Assembly: GCF_003073045.1 (NCBI RefSeq)
Contig: NC_037590.1
Location: 11,985,042-12,049,041, forward strand
From: Pomacea canaliculata
Lineage: Eukaryota; Mollusca; Gastropoda; Architaenioglossa; Ampullariidae
Reading direction: 5' to 3'
Length of the DNA stretch: 64,000 nucleotides
Below, one piece after another: positions 1 to 10,058 of this stretch. Position 1 is the first letter of the stretch, and each line of letters opens with the position of its first letter. A model generated the notes under the pieces. It searched no databases and was not told where the DNA came from. It worked only from the letters and a program-made list of their open reading frames with translations. A program made the position numbers and the translations under genes.

Positions 1-299
1 TAGTCAGTTTTCGTTAAAGATTATATTGTCGATTTGAAGTTTGGACAAAAGCTAGAAATACAAACAGCTGCTTCTAAAAGTAAACTATTAGAAGTGAATG
101 ATAGATCTGACAAAGATGCACACTGGATAACAGATCACTATTGGTTCAATCTGTCCCTTTATAGTGAACTGCCACGATATAGCCTTAGCTGCATAAAAAA
201 CCAATTATCTAAACCCCCCAATTTCACAGTAAGTGAAAACCAAAACACACAAAAAAGAAGCGCTCACACATGGAGGTAACATAAAGTAAGCAAGAATTC

Positions 300-475
300 C
301 ATAGCCTAATGGCTGTAGGAAATGAACATAGGTGGTTGACTGTGTATAGGACACTGCATGTGGAAAACTGCCCTAACCCTGCCTCTGATAAATCAGGTCG
401 GCAAGTCGACAGCTGCTGATGGGCAAAGAATCTTTAGCCAAAATCATGCTAACCACTAAGCTTTCCTACATGCTT
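300..475 (-). repeat. Old SINE-like repeat, copy 1
   Basis: Read on the minus strand it begins with a tRNA-like head (AGCTTAGTGGTTAGCAT resembles a pol III A box). It ends in a stretch (GGCTATGGAATTC) shared, with changes, by a sequence near 23095-23290, along with a shared middle around GATTT-TCAG and GGGTTRGGSC. Both copies are heavily diverged and no target duplications were found. Confidence 0.4.
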
Positions 476-809
476 TTTTGTTTAAACTTTTTTGTGTGAA
501 TGACTAATCCAAATCTTTCACAGGTTAATTTCACAAGGAATAGCAACCATCTCATTACAATAACATCTCTCAGGATCTTCAAGTGAAATTATTAGTCAAT
601 GCCATACAAACATAAATATTAAAAATATCAGACCCAATGAGATTTACATGAAATGACTCTTATATAAGCAGTACCAATTAAAAACAAGTTGTAAAAATCT
701 AATAAAACATATCAGCTTTTAATATTTAATAATGACAGAAGTTATGGAGGTCAGAAAGTAGCCAAGCCTGCAGGCAAGAAAAAGCAGTGCAGTGTTTGTC
801 TGGGAGTAC

Positions 810-964
810 CTGCCACAAATGCAAGGTGCAGATCAGTGACTGGGCCAGGAGAAAAACCAAGAATGAGAAGACTGGACTGTAGGATGTGGTAGATGTAGAA
901 ATAGACAAAATTTGAGATCCACTGTGTAAAAGCCAAGGACTGCCACCCACGGTAGATTCCTGAG
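810..964 (-). other. SLC25A17: SLC25A17 exon 4B (diverged alternative copy)
   Basis: A 155-bp exon encoding SGIYRGWQSLAF, WISNFVYFYIYH and ending TDLHLAFVAG. By eye it is about 40-45% identical to exon 4A. The strongest conservation is in SNFVYFY and the closing TDL-x-LAF segment. The acceptor used is ACAAAG just right of 964 and the donor is GTACTC. The reading frame is open across the exon, and both boundary phases equal those of 4A. It could instead be a decaying duplicate, but the open frame and intact splice sites argue against that. Confidence 0.75.
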
Positions 965-3900
965 CTTTGTATCAAATAAAGAAAATGCCAATGATTTCTT
1001 TTTCTTCTTTTCCACTTTCTGCTACTAAGATATTATGCTGAAATTTTTTTAAGGCAAAAATCCCACGATGTGAACATAAAACTAATCCTTGAACCCTTTA
1101 TATAGGGTTAAAGGGATATGAAGAGTACAACACCTATAACTCATTCAGTACAGGTGTATTGACGCAACTAAGCTGTGGCTATTAAGATTTTTGCATTTGT
1201 GAGCGTAAACTATATATGATTAGATAAAAGATCAGATGCTACATTTTTCGTCATGGAAACAACTACAAATTAGTTATACTCAGTGATGTGCCAAAATCTG
1301 TTTCCCCTCACTTTTACCGGGCATTTATGACCTTCAACTGCTACTCCACTAGCAATCACTCATTTCCTGGCCATATCAATAATACTTAAGGAAATTTTGC
1401 AATGCCAAGTGACCTGTCACCTTTGGCATATGAATGACCAGTCTCCATATATTACTACATGTCCAAACTTCAATGGCAGAGAAACTATGCAGAATAAGCA
1501 AACCAGAAAAATTACAAAAAACCAAGACAAATATTTTTATATTTTTGTTTATATCAAGACAAGCAAAAATCAGCATGTAATAGTGAAGTCATTTAAGGAA
1601 ACATTTGAACACCTCTAGCAAACACAAATTATCACTACACTGTTATGCTAAGGAGAAAATGCCTGTAAGGCAGCGGTTCTCAACCTGTGGGGCGCGACCC
1701 CCTGGGGGGTCGCGACGTGCCTACAAGGGGGTCGCGAAGGTGGTCATTTTTTTAAAAAGTTTCTTATACTGGTATTAGTGAAATTAGTTTACATTGTGTA
1801 ACCGAGTGGTGCGGGGGCTCAAACTCCAAATCTCTTCTCCCTATTCAAGTACACTGTCTCGGCATGCAGTGACTTCTCACTTCCAAAACTCAAAACACAA
1901 TCCCCCTCTCAACAATTAAGCCTCCAATCTCCCTCCTCTTTGCCCTCTCTCTCCCCCAATCTCTCATCGCTGACTCCCCTCTCCCTCTCCAGTCACACCT
2001 CTCTTTTTTTTTTAAACATCTAAAAGGCAGGCATTCAGGAAACGTCCATCATTCACACCCTTTCATTCGCACGTGCTCAGTCCTAGTACTCTATAGGTCC
2101 CTGACAGAAGGCCATGACCAGACAAGGGAAGGACACCACCATATTACAAACAACTGACAAGATGAATGCTTTCGTCCGAAAAATTTCGTTTTGGACGCAA
2201 AAGATACGCCAAGAAAATATTTTTGATATGTTTCCGTGCTTGTGTAAGTGCAAGGCTGACAACTTGAATCTTGATCAGGTGAAGAATGTAATTATTGCCC
2301 ATCTAAACGGACTGCAAGAAAGGTTTCAGCATTATTTCGCTGAAATTGATGTGACTAAATACGATTGGATTCCTAATCCATTTCTGGCGGATCCTAGCAC
2401 AAGCGGGTTGTCCACAGAAGAAGAGCAGCTCATCGACCTTTCGAGTGACCAATCCCTGAAAATGGTCTTCCAAACAACACCAGTGCCAAAATTATGGATT
2501 AGCGTCAACGGTGAATATCCTCTCCTTTCTGAGAAAGCAATGAAAGTTTTTCTAACATTTTCAACTTCATACATGTGTGAGCAAGGATTTTCAGCATTGG
2601 CAGCACTGAAGTCGAAATACAGAAATCGTGTGGACGCAGAGGCTGAGCTGCGAATAGCAGTGGGTACGAACATCGCACCCAGGTTCGCTTCTCTAGGCAA
2701 CAGCAAACAGGCTCAACCTTCTCATTAATCAAAGTGAGTGTCTAATAAAACTAATAAAATAATATTTATTAGCACCACAGAATTTGCTTAAGTAAAATTT
2801 CATTAACAGTTATACTTCTTGCAGATACGAACTTTGTTCTTCCGTTGTTGATTTCCTCGACGCGGCGTTCGAGGTTAGCTAAGGCCCCCCCCCGCTCTTC
2901 CACCGACCTAGCTGGCTAAGGGGGTCGCGGACGTACCGGTGTTCGTCAGGGGGGTCGTCACATGTAAAAGGTTGAGAACCGCTGCTGTAAGGTTTCACAC
3001 AAATAGAAACAAATTGTGCTGCTTAAGTGTCTTTCAAAAATATTGTATGCATGCACACATCAAAAGCAATAAAAATAACAAATTAGAAGAAGTGAAAAAA
3101 AAAGAAATAAAGCCATCAGCCAAAATACTGGGCGCCATCAGCTACCTGATATAAATGCAAGAGAAAGGTCTGTAAGAGCAGATGACTTTTTGCCCTGGAT
3201 AAATTTGGTCTTGAGACTGTTGTATGTGTAAAAGTACACAAAGTTCGAACAGCACAATGCAGTCACCACTGGAAACCACCCAAGATAGAGTCCCATTCTG
3301 AAATTTACATCAAATATTTTTTGCATAGCTAAGCATCTAGAAAATGATCAGTTTTGTTGACAATAAATGATATGCTGCTTTGACCAATCCAAATATCTTT
3401 AGCATTAGCCACAAATCAACTGGTCTGTACCTCTAGAAGTACAGTCAGCCCTTGATATTGGTAGTAGTTAGGTGTGCAGGACCCCTGCAAAGTGAAAATC
3501 CATGAATATCTCTAGGGTCCCTATCCCCAAAACCTTAACTTTTAATAATGTGGACCATATTTAACCCATAAAAACATAAAAGTAAAACAATATACTGCAA
3601 CAGTATGTTTTATAAATTCAAAATAATTTTTGAGAATCTCCATTGTGCAGCCTGCAGTTCTTTCAGGCACTGAAAATTTTACAAAATTTAACTTTTTATA
3701 TTAAGTTTATGCAAACTGTTATGATAGTAAAAAAATACAACAAATTAATAATACATGTATTTTATGCATGCTTAAAATTTACAATGTGTGCATGCTTGCT
3801 AAAGTAATTTATGGTGTAAGAGAAAAAGATATTATTTCTGAGATGTTTTGAAAGAAGAAAAAGAGGGTTTCTTGTGTACATGGAGTGGCAGTTTGTTACA

Positions 3901-6900
3901 GGTGAGTGGACCAGAAAAAAATAAAAATCGCAGTTTGATGATATTAGCATGACTTGGCAGACTTGGAGACAAAGTGATGCACAGACTGTTGTTGAAAATG
4001 GCTCTCAGCTTCTTGGCAGTCAGAAATAAGAATGGTAGTTGAAGAGATAGGAAGCAAGAACTGAGAAAGCTTTTGGCGTGTGCCAATAAGAAAGGCTTCA
4101 GTCTTATCATCATTAAGAAGTTTATTGTCTTTTATTCAGTTCTTGATGTCATTGTAGCAGGTGAATGTTCAAGTCAAAAGCATCTGTATGTTGGCAGGTG
4201 TGTCACTGTCTTGGAGTTGAGGGTCATTCATGCACAGGAGGTTTGATGTGATGCAAAGTGATAACGGCAGACAAAAGAGAGATGTACTGGGCCAAGAACA
4301 GACCTCTAAGTCAGTGGTTCTCAAAGTGTGGTCTGCGGACCACTAGTGGTCCGCCGGCATAAGTCAGGTGGTCCACGGCTGACATCAAAGTGATGTTTAA
4401 AGTAATGTATTCCTCGCATTAACATTTTAATTACAAATAACGAGGTATAACTAGTTTTATGTCAACTTATTACTATATTACTTTTATAAAAGGACATTTA
4501 GTTTTGAATTGTAATGAAACAAATGCTGCAATTTAAATTTGAAATACATAGTACAGAGTGAGTTTTAGGCCTTGGTGGTCCGCCATAATTTTTTACTTAG
4601 GCCTTGGTGGTCCGCCGTCCGAAAAACTTTGAGAACCACTGCTCTAAGTAACACTACAGGTCAGGTCAGACTGATGAGAACACTCTGCAATCTACTGGAA
4701 AGATATAAAAGAACCAATAGAAAAAGCCCTGTCAGTGATGCCAAACAAATGATTAAGTCTGATGAAAAGGATGGTATGGTCAATGGTGTCAAAAGCAGCT
4801 GCAACATCCAGGAAAGTGAGTAGGGAGACTTCCTAATTCAGTTAAATGAAAATCTTAAGAAGAGAAAGGCTGAAATGGATTGAGTAGGTGGTTAGCAAAG
4901 AGATGAGTTCAGACAAGACAGACAGACAAACTAAAAGCTGGACAATAATTCTGAGTGCATCGGGGAAAGATTTTTTTTTCAACAGAAGGTGAATGAAGGC
5001 AGAAGATGTGGTAGATGGTGAGAAAAGAAATGTTATGTCTGTGATGAAGGAAGGATGTAATGGAAGATAATCAGAGTAGAGAGAAGCAGAAAGAGAGACA
5101 AGTTCACAGATCCTATTGGACATGGAGCAGATGGTGTTGAGGATTTCATCCTCAGTCATGGAGTGGAAGGAGAAAAGTGGAGTACTAAATAAAATCATTG
5201 GACAAGGGAAAGATATACCTACATCTAATATCTCACAGAAAGTTTTGATTTTTGAGAAAAAGAAATTAGAAGGGAGGAAAAAGGTAACTCTTTCCAATTA
5301 CAGTCGGCTGAAAGTGGAAAGATTTTGGTGGTGTGAAGGTCCTTTAAGATAAACTACTGTTCTTAAGAAGTGTATTCAAGAGCTTTCTCCCTAAAAATAT
5401 TTGCTTTTCACTAAAATTTCTCTGTGTGCTTTTTGGAGCGCCAACAATGCTCAGCTTGAAAGCGTGCACACTTGACCTAAGTAATTTCCAGAGTGTGCCC
5501 AGGGATTGTGGATGGTCTAGAAGAAAATAGATTACTGCAAAAGCATAGGTATAAAGTTACTGATGGAGTGTAGAATAGAAGTGTGCAATGCAATCCAAAG
5601 AGGGTGCAGAGAGGAGGCATGATTCCTCAGAAACAAGTCATGAGAGTCAGTACTTGTGATGCTACATATGATGATTCGTCAATAGGTACAAGTGGGGATG
5701 AGATCAAGTGTGCAGAAGACAACAGAGTGGTCAGAAGGAAGAGAAGTCAGTGGCATGAAGATAATCATTGAAGGAAGACCTGCAAATAATCAAAGCACAA
5801 AAGTAAAGCCAGCAAATTCTGAGCACTGACTACATTATTAGTGACAGAAAATAAAGCAAATGCAAATTATTTAACTTCACACTTCTGGCATGCTCAGTTT
5901 ACTTACATTCCCTCCTCTTTGATGATATCTGCACATATCTGGTGTGTGTGCTTTGCTTTTCTGTGATCATCAACTGCATAAAATAGAAAACTGTTATGTT
6001 TTCACTTTTAAAACGTGTACACATCCCATCAAATATTGTAGGTGAATTGTATTTAGTTTTTCCAAAGTTATAGACCTCAACTCTCTGCTTGTCTGGGTAA
6101 ATATCTAGACTTTCTTTTTGACAGTTTAAAGATCAGTACTACACTGCTAGCATATCTTGTGATGCTGGAATTTTTAAAGAAATATGTACTTACTCTGTAG
6201 CCGAGTACGAACTGTGTCTAGAGGATAGAAGACTGTAATTGCTACTACACTGCCCTGAAAGAAAAAGAAGAAAAATCTATTTTTCAGGATCAAAAATCAT
6301 CACAGTCCTTACATTAATAATAAATGATCAGCCCATGACAAATAGTCAGAATTATTTATTTTATGCATTTGTAAAACTATTACAAACTTAACAGCTTTTT
6401 TCTTAATAATTTATGATAATTTGTAATAATTATAATCTATTTCTATTGATTTGAATACTCGATGTAGTATTAATAACTCTACATGACAAAACAAAGATTT
6501 CAGTTTTCACTTTTACTAAATTCAAGTGAGAAAATACTGGAAAACGAAAGTGTAAAGGTCCTTCAATAAAGTTTACACTTTGCATCTGACTAGGAAGGGA
6601 AAATACCTCAATTTCAAGCTGTCACTAGTGACAGCACAAATTTGTATCAAATCAATCAAATCACTTTCAAAACAGTGACTGAAGTCTTAGTAAACGGTGA
6701 TTTGCTGCCCTGGATCAGTCATACAATAATCAAAGATTGATTTCAATATCAGTGGCGACGTAAAGATGCTCAGCTTTTGCGGGTGCACCATGCTGACAGT
6801 TCATATTCTTGCCTCCTCAGTATCTTTTCTGTGGGCAACCCCTTGACCCACCGCTTTCAACGCCACTGTGTATCACTGTATAAGTATCCCACAGATTAGA

Positions 6901-7054
6901 CTGCCTAATTATTTCTTCGAACTGTTTAGCAGCCTTCACGGCATCAGATGTGCCTGACTCCGCCACTAAAAAACAAATAAGCAGACAGTAGACCTACCAC
7001 AGCACCAGATACGGCGTGGACGAGATTGGAGTAAGAAAACACCGAATGCGTCAT
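810..7054 (-). CDS. SLC25A17: Peroxisomal solute carrier PMP34 (SLC25A17), 5' part
   Basis: A mitochondrial-carrier-family protein. The vertebrate orthologue moves CoA, FAD, NAD and related cofactors across the peroxisomal membrane. Visible coding exons on the minus strand: 7054-6998 (start, FSYSNLVHAVSGAV), 6254-6194 (GSVVAITVFYPLDTVRTRLQ, the carrier signature PxDxxR with first transmembrane helix), 5973-5907 (basic, ending ADIIKEEG), then either 3297-3146 or 964-810 (helix containing SNFVYFY). All joins are GT-AG and the phases agree (0, 1, 2, then 1 at the end of either fourth exon). Order and residues match human PMP34 as I remember it. The rest of the protein, from the loop after the third helix onward, lies beyond the left edge. 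The start is the first ATG of an open exon and gives the N-terminus expected for PMP34. The gene is head-to-head with MOSMO. The family call is firm; the use of both fourth exons is inferred. Confidence 0.9.
1139..1213 (+). repeat. Interspersed repeat, copy 1 (pair with 40559-40633)
   Basis: About 75 bp that aligns without large gaps to 40559-40633: both contain TCATTCA, GGTGT, TTGA-GCAA-TAAGCT and GCAAACTATA or GTAAACTATA. The opening TAGCTCATTCA-like portion, best kept in the 40.5-kb copy, resembles a tRNA A box, so this may be a SINE head. It lies in the intron or 3' flank between SLC25A17 exons 4A and 4B. Confidence 0.5.
1671..2984 (+). mobile_element. hAT transposon with partial transposase, perfect 8-bp TSD
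   Basis: The element is bounded by terminal inverted repeats CAGCGGTTCTCAACC and GGTTGAGAACCGCTG and flanked by the perfect 8-bp duplication CTGTAAGG (1663-1670 and 2985-2992), as expected for hAT. An open frame at 2114-2728 (204 codons) encodes only the C-terminal part of a hAT transposase of the ZBED5/FAM200 type: ERFQHYF and PNPF, then the dimerisation segment with TFSTSYMCEQGFSAL. The N-terminal BED finger and the DDE catalytic core are missing, so it is an internally deleted copy that cannot move itself. It sits between exons 4B and 4A of SLC25A17, on the opposite strand. Confidence 0.92.
3146..3297 (-). other. SLC25A17: SLC25A17 exon 4A (canonical version)
   Basis: A 152-bp exon encoding GLYLGWFPV, then CCSNFVYFYTYNSLK and ending LSLAFISG. 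It closely resembles the corresponding human PMP34 stretch (YRGWFPV, CCSNFVYFYTFNSLK). It has an AG acceptor just right of 3297 and a GTAGCT donor left of 3146. It enters with two codon bases already supplied and leaves one base, exactly as exon 4B does. Confidence 0.88.
3442..3575 (+). mobile_element. Decayed Tigger/pogo-type MITE fragment
   Basis: It begins TA then CAGTCAGCCCTTGATATT, the usual style of Tigger-family termini, followed by a GACCCCTGCAAAGTGAAAATCC-like subterminal part. The right end could not be placed, so its end coordinate is approximate. It has no coding capacity. Confidence 0.5.
4312..4641 (+). mobile_element. hAT-type MITE, 330 bp, perfect 8-bp TSD
   Basis: Terminal inverted repeats CAGTGGTTCTCAAAG and CTTTGAGAACCACTG are flanked by the perfect duplication CTCTAAGT (4304-4311 and 4642-4649). 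Subterminal GGTGGTCCGCC motifs recur at both ends. It has no transposase and is a non-autonomous hAT derivative in the SLC25A17 intron between exons 3 and 4A. Confidence 0.9.
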
Positions 7055-8746
7055 ACTGTAGTCTTGATCGGTTCCAGTCAGAACAGCAGAGATGTTATTC
7101 AAAACGCTGCTCGCGCTCAGCATTACAGCAAGCCGTCAAAAAAAGCGCCGAAGCGAATATTAATCAAAAGCAAGAAGACACGTTTTCTAACCTGTATGGT
7201 ATAAACATACAAGAAAAAGTGATCGGTAAGCTTTGAGACTTTCAGACATTTAAGGATCTTACTTTTCTCGGATATTAATACCACACAGAGTCTACATTCC
7301 TGCTAAAATATTTTCGGGAATTAACCGGATGCAGAATTCTGGAGACCGGAAGTTTGGAGGCAGTGATGGTAAAGAGAGTGCAATACAATATTACTCCTTC
7401 AGCATTTATGAGTGTCCAAGACCTAGTGAATATTATTCCACTGTTTATTATAGAATATATACGTTGAAAACGTTCTTTCTATTGTTATGTAAGTCACAAA
7501 GTTTTTATCTTCATTCTAATCAATTATTATCCTTAGTAGTATATAAGACTGCTGTAGAGCAGACGACCATCATTGCGTTTAGACTGATAATAATATCAAA
7601 GACGGTAGATTATATTTACTGTCTTTGCTAATAGTAAGTTGCTGCCTCTGTTGGTCTGATTTTATCAGTTCTAGCATATGTGTCTTAAAAGACGCATACG
7701 TGTCTTAATTACAGTTTTAAAACCTAAAAGTAAAGATATATCCGATTACTGTGATCAGAAATCTAGGGTGATATTTGTGACAAGGACTTGTATAGGGATA
7801 TTAATTCGTGGTGACAATCATCATTTTGGACTGAAATTGTATTTATTAAAAGTAAGATCGAAGCACAAAATAATTAGTTCTTGGTGATATCATTATATGA
7901 CATATGAATATTAGACATAGACATGTTCATCAATATAACATAATTACTTATTTACTTAGGCCTCATTGTGATACATAACTCATCTATTAGAGACCTCCAT
8001 TTTTGTCTGTCAGCTGCAAGTTTAGCTACATTATTCTCGGTCATTTACTGAAGCTTTAGTTTTCTCTCTCTGTGCTGACCTTTGCAATGTTCATCTTGAT
8101 TGACCACTTTTCCTCTTGCCATCAACTGCCTATAAGTAAAATAAAGAGTTATTTTGGGTAGTGCCACTGGTTTCATGCTGCACACATCCCGCAACTATCT
8201 CCATCTTTTTTATATTATGGTTGCCATGTTTCTACAGCTTGATCCTATAAGGGTTTTATTGTTGTCGGTTATGCTTGGCCAGAATATCTTGAAGATTTTC
8301 CTCAGTCATTTGGTTTGAAAGATCTCTAGTTTCTGTCTGATATGTTCCAACATTCATTTCCTATCTGATGGGTGGACAGGTGGTTGATGGTTTATGGTTG
8401 GTTGCATAGTAGCTAAAGTGCCTGTCACCATGATAGTGGGAATCCGGTGTCATTGGTTGGGATCTCTAACATATCTTTCTTTGAATGTGAAATCTGTTTA
8501 CAGGGCTGATCATCAATGGTTTTTTGATGCAGGTGTATGAAACAGAGACTGAGTGAGCAGTTAATTTGAATGATGATAAATGAATTTCTAGGATGCATTT
8601 GATGACTTCTGATAAGTGTGTGCTTCTGCAGCTCCGTGTGTATAAGTGGCTTGAGTCCATCTTTCTTGGCACTATGTAAATAAACATTTATTGTTGTTAT
8701 TATTAATTGGTAATATATATTTCAGCTTGTCTGTGCAACAGATAAC
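7055..8746. promoter_or_regulatory. Divergent intergenic region between SLC25A17 and MOSMO
   Basis: About 1.7 kb separates the two start codons. It must hold the SLC25A17 promoter and 5' UTR. MOSMO may have an untranslated first exon here, because an acceptor-like TATATTTCAG ends at 8724, just before the MOSMO start exon. The only other recognised content is a degraded LINE tail at about 7955-8380. Confidence 0.5.
7955..8380 (-). mobile_element. Degraded non-LTR retrotransposon 3' end
   Basis: Minus-strand translation, broken by stops, shows the C-terminal end of an RTE-like/CFDP2-like reverse transcriptase ORF: YGTETWNISDR, a FWP-like stretch, then LAADRQKWRSLIDELC, a very common closing segment of such ORFs. 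It is a short 5'-truncated, inactive copy. Confidence 0.65.
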
Positions 8747-10058
8747 ATGGATAAATTGACAGCTTTGTCAGGGATTCTTTTCTTCACTGCTGATATCTTT
8801 GCCATTGGAAGCTTAGCAAATCCTGATTGGATAGTTACCAGTGAAGCAGGTACTTCAAAAGCTAAATTTTAGACTACATAAATTTCCTACAATAAAGCAA
8901 TATTTTCTGTGATTGCTTTAGTAAATGTATCCTGTATAAGCTAGAGGTGAATGCTCTGTTCGGGTGGTTTGTACCATCATTCTATGTAACTTTGGAATTT
9001 CATCAAACATTCTACCTGTAAAATAAAGTATTTATATAGGTTTTGGTTTGAACAGTTTCACAGCAACTTCAGTAGATCATGATGGATAATATACTCACAC
9101 TCCAGCATTTTATTTGCAGGTAATATGAGACTGGGTCTGACACAGCATTGTCAGATAATACATGGTCGGCCTGAAGTATGCACTTGGCCACAGCTACCAG
9201 CAGAATGGACTCTAGCATTTCTGTGCATTGTTGGAGGCATTCTCTGTCTTACCGCCACCTGCATTCTCCTCCTCCTTTCCCACTGGCATCGTCAGGCAGC
9301 AAAATATGTTCGATGGGTTGCCTTTTTTGGAAGTGAGTTTTTTCTACTATAGTTTAGTTTTCATGGTTGTAGTCAAATTTTCTGCAACATTTAGCCATGA
9401 TAATTAAAGTTAATCCGTATGATATGTCAGTACTCTTCTTGTTGGAAATAGCAATGATGGTAGTAGGATTTTATTTCTCTGCAACTAAGCAGTATCAATG
9501 TGATTGATAATGAGAATATGTATGTATGTGTTTTTATACATATATATATCTACTGGGCTTCACCATAAAGATGAAAAAAGACTTGGATGCATATAAAAAA
9601 ATTAACCAGCAGTAGATAAGAGAAAGCTAGATTCTATTTAGAATAACTATTTTTTAAAAGAAAAGTATGGTTAAAAAGTCTTCATGCTTTGTGCTATAGG
9701 AACAAAAAATAAGAACAATTTATGGCCAGATAATCAACCATTAGTAATGGACCTGAATTGTAAAGTTGTTGTCAGTGGTTTGGGTTAAAAATTAAAAATG
9801 GTTTCATCACTGATTGCAAACAAATGCATGTAATAAAAAAAATTACTGCTGTTAATAACTTTTGTTTCAGTGACGCAGTTCTGCCTTGCTGCTGTGGTGT
9901 TTCCGATTGGGTTTCATATTGCAGCCATTGGAGGTCAGCCTTACAAACTGCCACATCACACTCAGGTTGGCTCAGCTTATGTCCTGTTCATCATGGCCAT
10001 TTTCTTCACTGTTATTTCCGAACTTTTCTCAAGTCGTGTGTGTCTGCCAGTCCTGTGA
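8747..10058 (+). CDS. MOSMO: Modulator of Smoothened (MOSMO)
   Basis: A small claudin/PMP22-like four-span membrane protein. In vertebrates it acts at the cell surface and primary cilium with MEGF8 and MGRN1 to lower Smoothened levels and dampen Hedgehog signalling. Exons 8747-8849, 9120-9332 and 9871-10058 splice in frame (phases 1 and 1) to 167 residues, the human length as I remember it. Conserved stretches include MDKLTALSG, ADIFAIGSLANPDWI, the Cys-containing extracellular segment LTQHCQIIHG, the membrane segments around FLCIVGGILCLTATC and FCLAAVVFPIGFHIA, GGQPYKLP, and the C-terminus FSSRVCLPVL. The Met at the last junction is split A|TG across the splice. A possible poly(A) signal AATAAA lies at 10633-10638. 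The gene looks intact. Confidence 0.93.

Noticed and set aside
34-279. 81-codon open frame near the left edge
   Set aside because: Lys/Ser/Asn-rich, no recognisable motif or splice context; likely chance in AT-rich intron or 3' flank.
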